Program-made: the position numbers and the translations under genes
Notes under the pieces: model-generated
The model's input: only the letters and a program-made list of their open reading frames with translations
The model's database searches: none
Told to the model about the DNA's origin: nothing
Assembly (NCBI RefSeq): GCF_014132355.1
Contig: NZ_BLZO01000011.1
Coordinates: forward strand, 1-64,000
DNA from: Okeania sp. KiyG1
GTDB taxonomy: Bacteria > Cyanobacteriota > Cyanobacteriia > Cyanobacteriales > Microcoleaceae
Length of the DNA stretch: 64,000 bases
Reading direction: 5' to 3'
Part shown: one piece after another, positions 1 to 9,595 of the stretch
How the letters are laid out: each line of letters begins with the position of its first letter
Position numbering within the stretch: the first letter of the stretch is position 1

Positions 1-1
1 T

Positions 2-289
2 TCTGTAAAGTTTGCTGGTAATAATTCTAATTCAAATAGACCGAATTCTAATACTTTATCAACTCCTACTTTACCTGAGTTACCACCTAGAAGTACAGAA
101 AATGGGCAAAACTCCATTGACGCTCCTCAGAATTTGCCTGAAGGAGAAGTAGGTGTAGATAGTCAGAATAGTTTTCCTCTACCACCAATATTGAATCCTG
201 AAGCAACTGCTAAAGAAGCAATAGAACCTTTTATCAAAGAACCTTTTATCAAGGAACCTTTTATTGAGTTGCCACGTTTAAGAATTTAA
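2..289 (+). CDS. C-terminal end of an unidentified Pro/Asn-rich protein (partial)
   Basis: An open frame enters from the left edge and stops at TAA 287-289, giving about 95 residues. The sequence is rich in Pro, Asn, Ser and Glu, with no membrane segment. Near the end it has three near-identical repeats of the form IKEPF, followed by a short basic tail. Such low-complexity tails are common at the ends of secreted or surface proteins, but nothing identifies the family. The start lies outside the window. Confidence 0.6.
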   Translation, partial: SVKFAGNNSNSNRPNSNTLSTPTLPELPPRSTENGQNSIDAPQNLPEGEVGVDSQNSFPLPPILNPEATAKEAIEPFIKEPFIKEPFIELPRLRI

Positions 290-590
290 TTAAAATCATA
301 CAAACATGAATAACTATAATAGTTATGGCTACATACTCTGTTTTTTCTATTCAATTATTCCTGTGGATAGATTGCTAAAAATAGGAGGTATACAATGATG
401 TAGAATAAAGTGCAAAATGAAAATACTATCTAAAAAAATTGATGGTTTCTCGGAAATTACTATACTTTAATCATATAAAAACTAGAGGTTTAAATAATTA
501 TTGGGCAAATCACCAAGCAAGTTGATTTTTATTTCTAGTTATCATCACCCAATGCCCAATATTAAATAATCAATTCCTGAATTAAAAACT
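290..590. other. Intergenic, no feature recognised
   Basis: About 300 AT-rich bases between the partial gene and the epimerase-like gene. I see no open frame, strong hairpin or convincing promoter. Confidence 0.5.
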
Positions 591-1463
591 GTGTTTGCCA
601 TCGCACTTCAACAAAAACAATACAAAACTTATACCCTCTCTGATTTAGGATTTAATTCTAGTATAAATGTCATTCCAGAGAGAGGAGGAATAATTACAAG
701 TTGGTGTATTAATAATCAGGAGCTACTTTATTTTGATTCCAAAAGGTTGGAAAATCCAGAATTAATAGTAAGAGGTGGTATACCTATCCTGTTTCCTATT
801 TGTGGCAACTTGCCGAATAATATATATAAATATAATGGTAATAATTACTTTCTCAAACAACATGGATTTGCACGAGAACTACCTTGGGAAGTCATAGAAA
901 AGTCTACTAAAGACCGGGCTTCAATAACTCTAGTTTTAACCAGTAATAGATTAACAAAAACTGTTTATCCCTTCGATTTTAAGTTAACTTTTACTTATCG
1001 AGTAAAAGGTAATTCTCTAGAAATATTCCAAGTTTACACCAATTTGAGCAATACAGAAAGGATGCAATTTTCGACAGGGCTACATCCTTATTTTTTTGCT
1101 CCAAATAAGCATCAGCTTCGCTTTGATATCCCTTCAATGCAATATGTGGAAACAAAAACAGGAAAAGTCCACGATAATGATGGTAAATTTGACCTTAATC
1201 AAGATGAAGTAGATGCAATATTTGGAAAATTAACAGGCTTGGCCACTACCGTTTACGACCAAAGCCGTGGTCTAAAGATTATTTTGAGTTATACATCTAC
1301 TTATTCAACTATGGCATTCTGGACAGTTAAAAATGAAGAATTTTATTGCTTAGAACCATGGACAGCTCCTCCAAATTCTCTAAATACAGGCGATCGCTTG
1401 ATTGATTTAGAGCCTGGAGCTTCATGTGAAATGGTAGTTAGACTCACTGCAACATTTTTGTGA
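591..1463 (+). CDS. Aldose 1-epimerase / hexose-6-phosphate mutarotase family protein
   Basis: The 290-residue product has the layout of the galactose mutarotase-like beta-sandwich family, which interconverts alpha and beta anomers of sugars or sugar phosphates in the cytoplasm. Family landmarks are RGGIPILFP near residue 61, the catalytic-type histidine in HGFAR (91-95), GLHPYF (163-168) and an acidic residue in LEPWT (about 254-258), which would be the general base. It has no signal peptide. The start is GTG at 591 without a clear Shine-Dalgarno, so the first few residues are uncertain. The gene stands alone. The exact sugar cannot be told from sequence. Confidence 0.85.
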   Translation: MFAIALQQKQYKTYTLSDLGFNSSINVIPERGGIITSWCINNQELLYFDSKRLENPELIVRGGIPILFPICGNLPNNIYKYNGNNYFLKQHGFARELPWEVIEKSTKDRASITLVLTSNRLTKTVYPFDFKLTFTYRVKGNSLEIFQVYTNLSNTERMQFSTGLHPYFFAPNKHQLRFDIPSMQYVETKTGKVHDNDGKFDLNQDEVDAIFGKLTGLATTVYDQSRGLKIILSYTSTYSTMAFWTVKNEEFYCLEPWTAPPNSLNTGDRLIDLEPGASCEMVVRLTATFL

Positions 1464-1546
1464 TACTTGATATGATATACTTAAAATGGTAAACAAGTAA
1501 TGATTTTACAGAGAATCAGTCAGAAAGCCACGCGGATTTATCCCGG

Positions 1547-1957
1547 GTTGAATGACACAGAGGGGTTTTAACCCCGTGTTTTTGGCTATAATGACAACAA
1601 GCGAGTAGGAACAAGGTTGATAGTGTTGATCTGAAGCTAGTACAGGTGAAATTCCAGCCAGTAGGAAACTAACCGATTGATTCGGGTAAAGTTCCAGGGG
1701 ACAGGCAAGCAACGCAGCTGAAGTAGCTATTTGAATCTGCCAGACTGGTATAGGCAACCACTCACGAAAGCGACGCGCGAAAGTAAGTGCAATGTAGGTG
1801 AAATATTCAGCCTATCTGAGCGTTTAGGGGGTTTTTGACTACTCCCACTAGAAAAAGAGACTAGTGACAGCTAGTAGTCGTTCAGAATCGTGGTTTTAAC
1901 CCGATTTGGAACAACTGCTTAGAATCCCTCGTACTTTAGTCGAGGGAGAAGTCAATA
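1547..1957 (+). ncRNA. Structured TnpB-less IS element remnant resembling an omega-RNA (right-end RNA)
   Basis: This GC-richer stretch has no believable ORF. It opens with a hairpin (GGGGTTTTAACCCC, about 1561-1574) and contains several short pairing segments. It ends at 1922-1955 with a stem of TCCCTCG and CGAGGGA followed by GAAGTCAA. That ending has the layout of IS200/IS605-type right ends downstream of tnpB, from which the guide RNA is processed; compare the right end of the tnpB element at 58.8 kb (stem followed by GAGTGTCAA). No tnpB lies beside it. I infer an IS605-derived MITE or orphan guide RNA. A decayed self-splicing intron is the alternative. Confidence 0.4.
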
Positions 1958-2159
1958 ATGAATATTCTTAAATCTTTAGGACTATCATATAGTTTAGTGT
2001 TGATTTGTCCATTCGCTATGAAGTTCATAATGCATAGAAAATAACTAAATTGTCCATAAATTTTTCACAAAATCTCAAATTTTTTTCTGAAAGGTATTGC
2101 AATATTAATTATGACTATGCTATATTTAGTGGAAGTGTGAAATAAGACAAAATTTAGAA

Positions 2160-2231
<72 letters not shown>

Positions 2232-3551
2232 TTAATATTAAAAACTTAAAAATTATTAATTTAGAGCTTAAACCCTGCTCTATGAATATTTTGCCTTTAT
2301 ATTAATAGAAGCCTTATGGAATATTAGCCCGAGTAAAAATTTTTGAGCTACGAGTCGGGAGTTGAGTAGAGGCAATACAGGAAAAGGGTTGAAAAACACT
2401 CCAACACACCCCCTCATAGCAAATCTGATAGCATCGGTCTAATTATTGCTCTGCTGATTAAATTTAAAAGCATTGACATATAAAGACAAGTGTCTTTTGG
2501 TGCCTTTAAAAGTGTGCCCCCCTCAGCTCTTCATGCTCATGCATGGAGCGTATTTTAGGCTCATAGTTGGGCAGAACAATCTTGGGACAATTCTTACTCC
2601 ATACCTCCTCGCTCCCGACCCATTTCTCCTGTCTCCTGTCTTCCCCTCCAGGGAGGGGTTAGGGTGGGTTGTCTCCTACCCCAGCAAAAAGACTTTCCAT
2701 AAGCAAACCCTAATTAGATCAAGAGTTTGGTGAGGGTGGGTCCCCACCCCTAACCCCTCCAAAGAGGCAGGGTCAATTTATTGTCACGCTTAGAAAAAAG
2801 GAGGAGAGTGTGGGAAGTGTGGGAAGTGTGGGAAGTGTTGGAAGTACAGGGCTCAAAAAATATAGGGTTTTCAAGAATTTATAATTTAGAATTTATAATT
2901 TAGAATTACCTCTCCTTTAAAACGGATAGGATTGACTAATAATGAAAATTTTTATTTATTATCCCCTTAAAAGGGGAGGCTTTAAACCACAATATTTCGG
3001 TAAATATTCTCTGACCACCATGAATTAGAGCTGATTTGTAAACTGAGTTGAAACTCCTTTCTAGCATGGGTTTGCTGAAAACTATGTTCTGGGGGCTTAG
3101 ATAGTCTCAAACCCTTACACTGTAAAGCATTTATCCTCTTAATATTTACTTGATAAATCAGCTCTCAGCCCTGCTCCAAAGAGGGGAGTGTAGGGAGATG
3201 GTTATAGTAGCAACGCTGCTAGAAATCAAATGGCACACCCATTCCTGATTCACTTTTAGCCACCTCTGTCCGGAATCAGAAATGGCGGGTTTGTCTCCAC
3301 TTCCCTATCCTCTCCCTATCCCTCAGAACCCCTATCCTGCAAATAATTCAACAGATGTGGGTAAAACATAGCTTTCAAAGGGTAGCTAGGGAGGATGGAC
3401 AGTGCGGGCCTCCAACCAACGTTGAGATAAATAAATAAAAAAGTATAGATAGACAGAATCTTCATTTTGTCTTAATATTGTCGTAAGATTTAAACTTAAG
3501 TAAATCAAATTTACCGATCGGCTAATAACAAAAAATATAGGAGGACAAGGT
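2232..3551. repeat. Long intergenic region made of dispersed repeats
   Basis: About 1.3 kb without a credible gene. It contains a copy of a dispersed element (about 2455-2600) that recurs at 5140-5290 and inverted at 46505-46670. It also has three copies of TGTGGGAAG (about 2810-2840), AGAATTTATAATTT direct repeats (about 2876-2907), and the CCCCTTAAAAGGGG...TTTCGGTAAA element (about 2896-3007). The final 130 bases before the aldolase presumably hold its promoter. A purine-rich AGGAGG near 3540 is its ribosome-binding site. Confidence 0.6.
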
Positions 3552-4622
3552 ATGGCTATCGTACCAATGCGGTTATTATTAGACCACGCAGCAGAAAACG
3601 GTTATGGAATTCCTGCATATAATGTCAACAACATGGAGCAAATTCAGTCCATTATGCAGGCAGCAGATGAAGCAGACAGTCCTGTAATTCTCCAAGCTTC
3701 TCGTGGGGCACGCAAATATGCTGGTGAAATTTTCCTACGTCACTTAATTATTGCTGCTGTAGAAACATATCCTCATATTCCCATCGCCATGCATCAAGAC
3801 CATGGTAATGCACCCTCTACTTGCTATTCTGCTATGCGCCATGGTTTCACTAGCGTAATGATGGATGGTTCTCTAGAGGCAGATGCTAAGACTCCTGCTA
3901 GCTTTGAATATAACGTTAATGTTACTGCTGAAGTAGTTAAAGTTGCTCACTCCATTGGTGTAAGTGTCGAAGGAGAATTAGGTTGCTTAGGTTCTCTAGA
4001 AACTGGTATGGGCGACAAAGAAGATGGTCATGGTGCAGAAGGCGTCCTTTCTCGCGAACAACTTTTGACAGACCCAGATGAAGCAGTAGAATTTGTAGAA
4101 CGTACCCAAGTAGATGCTCTAGCAGTTGCTATTGGTACTAGCCATGGTGCTTACAAGTTTACCCGTAAGCCTACAGGAGAAATTCTAGCTATTAGTCGTA
4201 TTGAAGAAATTCACCGTCGCCTACCCAATACTCACTTGGTTATGCATGGATCTTCTTCTGTACCTCAAGACTTGTTGGAAATGATCAACCAATATGGTGG
4301 TTCAATTCCAGAAACCTATGGTGTACCTGTAGAAGAAATTCAAAAAGGAATCAAGAGTGGTGTTCGTAAGGTAAACATCGATACTGATAACCGTTTGGCC
4401 ATTACTGCTGCTATTCGTGAAGCTGCTGCCAAAGATCCTTCTAACTTTGACCCTCGTCACTTTATGAAGCCTTCTATCAAGTACATGAAGCAAGTATGTC
4501 TAGACCGTTATCAACAGTTTGGTACTGCTGGTAATGCTAGCAAAATTAAGGTTCACACTTTGGATGAGTTTGCTGCTAAATATGCTAGTGGAGAATTAGC
4601 TGCGACTACTAAAAAGCAGTAG
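3552..4622 (+). CDS. fba: Fructose-bisphosphate aldolase, class II (Calvin cycle type)
   Basis: The 356-residue enzyme condenses glyceraldehyde-3-phosphate with DHAP (and erythrose-4-phosphate with DHAP) in the Calvin cycle and gluconeogenesis. It is the zinc-dependent class II form, often called cbbA or fda in cyanobacteria. Visible residues are HQDHG at 81-85 (catalytic Asp83, zinc His84), the acidic [11 protein letters not shown] segment, the zinc histidines in TSHGAYKF and VMHGSSS, and the phosphate-binding NIDTDNR. Length fits the family. The ATG has a strong AGGAGG site about seven bases upstream. It is monocistronic, with a terminator right after it. Its frame is intact, unlike many genes in this window. 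Confidence 0.97.
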   Translation: MAIVPMRLLLDHAAENGYGIPAYNVNNMEQIQSIMQAADEADSPVILQASRGARKYAGEIFLRHLIIAAVETYPHIPIAMHQDHGNAPSTCYSAMRHGFTSVMMDGSLEADAKTPASFEYNVNVTAEVVKVAHSIGVSVEGELGCLGSLETGMGDKEDGHGAEGVLSREQLLTDPDEAVEFVERTQVDALAVAIGTSHGAYKFTRKPTGEILAISRIEEIHRRLPNTHLVMHGSSSVPQDLLEMINQYGGSIPETYGVPVEEIQKGIKSGVRKVNIDTDNRLAITAAIREAAAKDPSNFDPRHFMKPSIKYMKQVCLDRYQQFGTAGNASKIKVHTLDEFAAKYASGELAATTKKQ

Positions 4623-4663
4623 CAGTTTAATTTCTGAAATAAAATATTTAATTAGTTTAGTTG

Positions 4664-4702
4664 ATGAGAAGCCCTGAAAATAATTAGGGTTTCTCATTTT
4701 TT
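4664..4702 (+). terminator. Rho-independent terminator of the aldolase gene
   Basis: ATGAGAAGCCCT (4664-4675) pairs with AGGGTTTCTCAT (4686-4697) with one mismatch and a ten-base loop, followed by a run of six T. It lies 40 bases after the aldolase stop. Confidence 0.85.
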
Positions 4703-4705
4703 AAA

Positions 4706-4990
4706 GTCAAAAGTCAAAAGTCAAAATTTAGAATTTAGAATTTAGAATTTAGAATTTAGAAGTTAGAATTTAGAATTTAGAATTTAGAATTTAGAATTTA
4801 GAAGTTAGAATTTAGAAGTTAGAATTCAGAAGTTAGAATTTAGAAGTTAGAATTCAGAAGTTAGAATTTAGAAGTTAGAATTCAGAAGTTAGAATGAATA
4901 GCTTCGATGCCATTTGTTAGTTCATAACTTATCTTATTAATCAATCAGAATTCAGAATTTAGAAGTTAGAAAGTCAGAATGAATAGCAAA
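4706..4990. repeat. Microsatellite-like array of TTAGAA-based units
   Basis: About 280 bases of degenerate tandem repeats built from GTCAAAA, then TTAGAATTTAGAA and GAAGTTAGAA units, many copies in a row. It follows the aldolase terminator and is noncoding. Similar GAAGTTAGAAGTT units are inserted in the repeats at 17.8-19.6 kb. Confidence 0.8.
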
Positions 4991-5129
4991 GTTAGGATAA
5001 AAGGCAGAATAACTACAGAAAAATCAAGAGATAAATACATCCAACTACCTCTTCTAAATTTCCAGTTCCTCCTGAATTATGACTCCTGACTCCTACCCCT
5101 ACCATGCATACTTTTTCACCAAACCCTAA

Positions 5130-5290
5130 TTAGGATTTGCTGATTAAATCTAAAAGTATTTACAGATAAAGGTAAGTGCCTTTTTAAGTATCAAAAAGTG
5201 CGAGGTTTTAGGTGGTAATGGTTCAATTAGGAGCTGATTTTGGTCAAGATTTGGGCAGAACAATCTTGGAACAATTCTTACTCCTACCTC
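5130..5290. repeat. Dispersed intergenic element (family A)
   Basis: It begins around GCTGATTAAATCTAAAAG and continues through AAGGTAAGTGCC to GGGCAGAACAATCTTGGAAC. Related copies occur at about 2455-2600 and, inverted, at 46505-46670; a fragment is at about 63715-63745. All copies are noncoding and end close to a gene 3' end. Confidence 0.65.
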
Positions 5291-5403
5291 CTCCCTCATT
5301 CCTATTTCTCCTGTCTTCCCCTCCCCTCCCAGGAGGGGTTAGGGGTGGGTTGTCTCCTGTCTCCTGACTCCTACCCCTACGATGCATACTTTTTCACCAA
5401 GCC

Positions 5404-6659
5404 CTAATTATTCATACATTGCTCGTGAATTCCCCCCTGTTTGCAGATGTAATTAATTTGATTAGGGTCTAAATTTTTGGCAAAATTAAAATTAACACCT
5501 CTTAAATGATCGGATTTGAATGTATCAAGTGGACTAGCCAAAAATTGATCTAATTGAGCTGGTTTTGGAGTTACTAATTTAGCTCCTTTTAAATCAGTTC
5601 CACTCAAATTTGCTCCTCGTAAATCTGCCAAACTCAAATCAGCATTTCGTAAATTAGCATTCTGTAGTTGAGCATTCCGAAAATTAACATTAGTTAGTTG
5701 GGCTAAACTCAAATCTGCTTTTCTTAAATTAGTTCTACTGAAGTTTGCTCCTGATAAATTTGCTCCTTGCCAATTAGACTCCATTAAATTAGATGATTGA
5801 AAGTTAGCTCCTTCAGCCTTAACTTTACTTAAATGAGCTCTGCGTAAATTAGCTTCTGATAAATTAGCACTTCCTAAATCTGCACCAGTCAAACTTGCTT
5901 CTGTTAAATCTGCTCGCTGTAAATCAGTTTCAATTAACTTAGCGCTGCTTAAGTTGGCCTCTGTCAGAACCGAATCAGGCATTTTTGCTTTATTTAGAAT
6001 TGCTCTAAATAAGTCTGCACGCTTCATCACCACTGGGCCAAATACCGCACCCGTTAAATTCGTTTCTATCAAATTTGCTCCACTCAAATCAGCAATCAAA
6101 TCATCAAAAGTCCCTAAGCGATTATCTTTTCCTGGTCCATAAAAGCGACTATTCTTAAAACTAGCCTGATTAAGAATAGCGCCTCTAAATTTCGCTCCAG
6201 ACAAATCAGTATTTTCTAATATCAAAGTAAAGCTCGCCGGACCAGAAGTTCTCTGGCCTAAATCAACCCCACTTAAGTCAGCCTCTTTAACCGACCCACT
6301 GTAAACTTTGAGAACTTTAGCGATCGCCTTTTGAGTTGCTCGTAGTCGCAGAGATACTAAAAGCTGTTCTTGAGAGTTGCCTCCATAACTGAGAGAATCT
6401 AGATCATTTTTGATAGCTTGATTTAAGTGACGTAGTTCCGGTATTACCGTTGGTCCAGCACTAACTAAAGATTGTTGAATTCCATCAAGTATACTTGGTT
6501 CATTTTCTTGCCCCAACAAATCCACTAACAATGGTATGGCACGAGGATCTTTCGTAGAACCCAAAGCTAAAACTGCCACTCGTCGTTGCTGAGTTTTAGC
6601 CGAAGTCAGGGACAACTTATTCACAAGAGCCAGAAACATATCATTATCTTGTTGTTTAA
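5404..6659 (-). CDS. Pentapeptide-repeat portion of an RDD/pentapeptide membrane protein (downstream frame)
   Basis: The frame holds a short HEAT-like region (VLALGSTKDPRAIPLLVDLL) followed by long runs of A(D/N)LXX pentapeptides with two interruptions. This pattern folds as a right-handed quadrilateral beta-helix of unknown partner. The start given is where this frame joins the upstream RDD frame. Upstream of that point it is only a shadow of the RDD gene. The real product is probably one protein of about 716 residues, with an N-terminal membrane domain and a cytoplasmic or lumenal beta-helix. Joining needs a -1 shift at 6654-6660 or one missing base. Confidence 0.8.
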
Positions 6660-7553
6660 ACTCCGGGAATTTGCTTGATTTTGAATATAAACTTGAGTTC
6701 CAAAAATTGTCCCCAAAACCGAGACCAGACCTACACCAGTTATCATCAGTAAAGTCATACCTGGATTTTTTCGTATCCAAGGCCAAAGATGAAAACTTTC
6801 TGATTTTTTGTGAGTAGTAACAATTGCTGCTGTAGAAGCTTGTGTCTGAGAATCGATAAAATTAAAAGGATTAGAATCTAATTGGCCAGAACGGGCATCT
6901 ACAACAAAAGTGTCTCCTAAGCGATCGTGTCCTGCGCGACGTAGCTTATTGAAACGAATAAAATAAAGATCGCCTAGTAATGCTAATCCTGATAATGCCG
7001 AGAGAATGGTCAAAGAAGGAAATGCCCCAGTTAGATACCAAACCAAGTAGGCAGTTCCCATAGGTAGTCCCCACTTCCCAAAGCCTTCACGGACAAGGAT
7101 TTTTCTCCAGCCTGGAGAAGTTCCTAAAGCTGTGACAACTCTGATTTCAAACCAACGCTTAGGCAATGTTTGACCTGTTCTGGCTAACAAAAATAACTGC
7201 CAACCTACAATTGTGACAGGAGCAAATAATGCTACAGACCAAAATAAATTAGCAGGAGGCGTTACTTTCTGAGAACGGTTTCGTAAAGGAATTGCTAAAG
7301 TATTGGCAATTGCTTCTGTGGTCGTTGCTACTACTGGGTTAAGAGGAACAGATTTGGTGCCGATATTATTAGCCAATTGACCAAGGCCAAATGGAATTAT
7401 TCCACTAAGCACAACCAGGGATACTTCGGTAGTCCAAGCACCACATCTACGGACCCATATAGGTAGTTGCTTGGATTTTGGCTGCCACGATGACTCGGGA
7501 TTATTACTATTATTGATATCTGAGATATCTGAACCAAAAGTTGGGCTTGTCAT
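6621..7553 (-). CDS. RDD-family membrane domain, N-terminal part of the pentapeptide protein (upstream frame)
   Basis: The 310-residue frame starts at ATG 7553 and contains an RDD-type membrane domain: helices around residues 45-65, 105-125 and 165-200, and RRAGHDRLGDTFVVD typical of RDD proteins. A further membrane helix follows (MTLLMITGVGLVSVLGTIFG), and the frame then ends abruptly at 6621. The last ten residues look like out-of-frame translation, because the neighbouring frame carries on sensibly at that point with QQDNDMFLALVNKLS. It may anchor the pentapeptide helix in the thylakoid or plasma membrane. Function is unknown. Confidence 0.75.
   Translation of the reverse strand: MTSPTFGSDISDINNSNNPESSWQPKSKQLPIWVRRCGAWTTEVSLVVLSGIIPFGLGQLANNIGTKSVPLNPVVATTTEAIANTLAIPLRNRSQKVTPPANLFWSVALFAPVTIVGWQLFLLARTGQTLPKRWFEIRVVTALGTSPGWRKILVREGFGKWGLPMGTAYLVWYLTGAFPSLTILSALSGLALLGDLYFIRFNKLRRAGHDRLGDTFVVDARSGQLDSNPFNFIDSQTQASTAAIVTTHKKSESFHLWPWIRKNPGMTLLMITGVGLVSVLGTIFGTQVYIQNQANSRSLNNKIMICFWLL
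6654..6660 (-). other. TTTAAAC heptamer at the RDD/pentapeptide frame junction
   Basis: On the coding strand the upstream frame reads AGT TTA AAC, so the heptamer T TTA AAC is in the register X XXY YYZ required for -1 slippage. The -1 frame then continues as CAA CAA GAT into the pentapeptide frame. One missing T in this run would give the same picture. Confidence 0.45.
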
Positions 7554-8047
7554 ATTGATGTGCTTATTCTCGTATTCTCAACTTTTAGACTAATTATTTT
7601 GTTATTTTGCACCGTAAGTATGGTATTACTATTAAGGCTACCTGTTTTCACCCTTTTTTTTTACTTTCCTAACTAGGAACAAATAAGGAGCTAATATTAC
7701 ATTTAAACTGGTTCTATATCTATATTTCCCATACTTTCCAAACTTATCTGTTATGTCTAAATCTTGTTAACAGATAAAAACTGTAATCAATTCATACAGT
7801 GTTGGTAAACGATCGCAGAAATACTATATACTATTATTCTTTTGTGGTCAAACTAATGCTTTGACACTTTCTTTAACACTACTAGGTAAATACTAGAATT
7901 AATTTAATTGAGCAAATTTAAGTCAGATTAATACTGCCAATAAATCTAATACTCATCTTTAAACTTATATATTTTTAATGTATCAATTTACCTATATTTT
8001 TGAGTTATTAATTATCAATATAATGCCACAATAATCACAATTAATTT
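7554..8047. other. Intergenic, nothing recognised
   Basis: About 490 very AT-rich bases between two leftward genes. It presumably holds the promoter of the RDD gene. I see no repeat, hairpin or ORF that I would call. Confidence 0.5.
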
Positions 8048-8380
8048 CTATTTTTCACTTTCATTTTTACCTGTTTCTGAATAATTAGGTAAGAATAAAA
8101 ATTTATATCCTATATATATCGAACCTCCAAACACAGCTATAGTAATTAACAAAGAAACTAAACTAATAATAGCCTCTAATATCTTGATTATGAATAGAGG
8201 AATAACGATTAAACTTATAATTTTTGCCCATTGAGGAAGTTCTTGAAACCATTTTAAAATTTGGGAATAAAAACCTTGAAGCGATTTGAAAATATTAGAT
8301 AGAGAGTTCTGTAAACTTGATACATATCCCTCCTCTACTTCGGGATTTTTTTTGAAGTTATTATCGTTGTAATGATTCAT
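8048..8380 (-). CDS. Small two-helix membrane protein of unknown function
   Basis: This 110-residue protein has a polar N-terminus, an amphipathic segment (SLQNSLSNIFKSLQGFYSQILKW, about 22-44) and two adjacent membrane helices (about 54-75 and 76-96). The tail is charged and ends in NESEK. I do not recognise the family. Translation starts at ATG 8380. The gene stands alone, and codon use resembles its neighbours. Confidence 0.6.
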   Translation of the reverse strand: MNHYNDNNFKKNPEVEEGYVSSLQNSLSNIFKSLQGFYSQILKWFQELPQWAKIISLIVIPLFIIKILEAIISLVSLLITIAVFGGSIYIGYKFLFLPNYSETGKNESEK

Positions 8381-9595
8381 CGGAAAAAAAGTTTTACTTT
8401 AACTCATCAACTCATCAAATTATAGATAATATTTGCTTAGGAATAATTATAAATTCTCAACAAAGCCAATATCATTCTCTACAATCTAAAATATCTAGGT
8501 GATTGACCAAGTATTAAGGAAAAGGAAATAACAAAAATCAAATTCCAATTTTTGGCAGGGCTGTTTCATTAAGGGTGAAACGTTTTTGGGGAGTGAGTTT
8601 GGGAGGTATAGGTTGGTGGAGGATATGGGAAAGATCGAACCCCTAAACAGTTAATTCAACCCTTATGGTTGTAGTTTTTTTCTACACTCCCTACATTCCC
8701 CTCCCAGGAGGGGTTTGGGATGGGTCCCCAAACCTCCCACGCTTTCCACACCCAGGTGATTATCAAGAATGAAATAGCCCTGAATTTTTGGACTCCTCCT
8801 TACTTCGCCAAACTTAACAGCTCTCCTACTTTCAGTTCAATTAGATTTTTTGATTTGGAAGCTTAAGTTAAGTATTTCACCATTTTTGCCCTTGCCGTAC
8901 TATTTTATAGTATTAAAATTTGACCAAAAAGAGGGTCTTAAGCCTCCTTTAAGCTATCCCTTATAAGGAACTCCTGAAACCCTGTATATGGGGAGATGGG
9001 GGGATGGGGAGATGGGGGATGGGGAGAAAAAATCTCTAATTAAATACGTTTACTCTCCGAAATACCCATTGAATGGCTAGTACATAACCTCTATCTTTTG
9101 TCAAGTTTTGTGTTAAGAAAGATGTTTATAAAGCATAGCCTTTTAAGGGGATAAAAAAAGTAAGCTTCATTATTTTCAGCCTCTGAATTTCCTAGGTCAT
9201 ACTGCGCAAACAGCGGTTGGTAATGATAACTGATAACTAAAATGGCGTACAGAATATAAAGTTAGGATAAAATTCCATGCAATCCTATCCGAATTACTTA
9301 AAGATTCCGTAAAGAAGCAACCGAAAAGTTGCCATCATCAATCAACTTATGCCAGAATAAAACAAATTGGCTAAGGGTGTAGTAAAAAAAATTACCCTCT
9401 CATAGTTAAAAACCCACTTATTGTAGCGCTTTCTCAAGCTTTGAGGCTTAAGCAAAACAAGTAAATGTCACTAAAATTACATTCTAATAAGTGTATGACT
9501 CAGGGTAAATAATCTCAAGTAAAATCCTAAGTCCAATCCAGATAACTAAATAATATCTGAATATATAATAATGAGCCAATACTTGTCCTATTCTA
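8381..9595. repeat. Intergenic region with repeats and a G-rich tract
   Basis: About 1.2 kb with no credible gene. It includes a CTCCCAGGAGGGG palindromic piece near 8700, a G-rich tract at 8990-9026, a fragment of the TCATACTGCGCAAACAG dispersed repeat near 9198, and the upstream region of the acyl-AMP ligase gene. Confidence 0.5.
8990..9026 (+). repeat. G-rich tract with quadruplex potential
   Basis: Five runs of four to six G separated by short AGAT or AT spacers on the plus strand. The pattern satisfies a G-quadruplex consensus. It sits 570 bases before the acyl-AMP ligase start. It may simply be a microsatellite. Confidence 0.4.

Noticed and set aside
1506-1757. An 83-codon open frame on the minus strand
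   Set aside because: It crosses the structured omega-RNA-like element and has no protein-like composition.
1547-1957. Cobalamin riboswitch or self-splicing intron
   Set aside because: No GCCACTG-type B12 box in the right context and no group II domain V hairpin. The 3' ending fits an IS605-type right end better.
2473-2733. An 86-codon open frame on the plus strand
   Set aside because: It lies in a dispersed intergenic repeat that recurs, without an open frame, at 5.1 and 46.5 kb.
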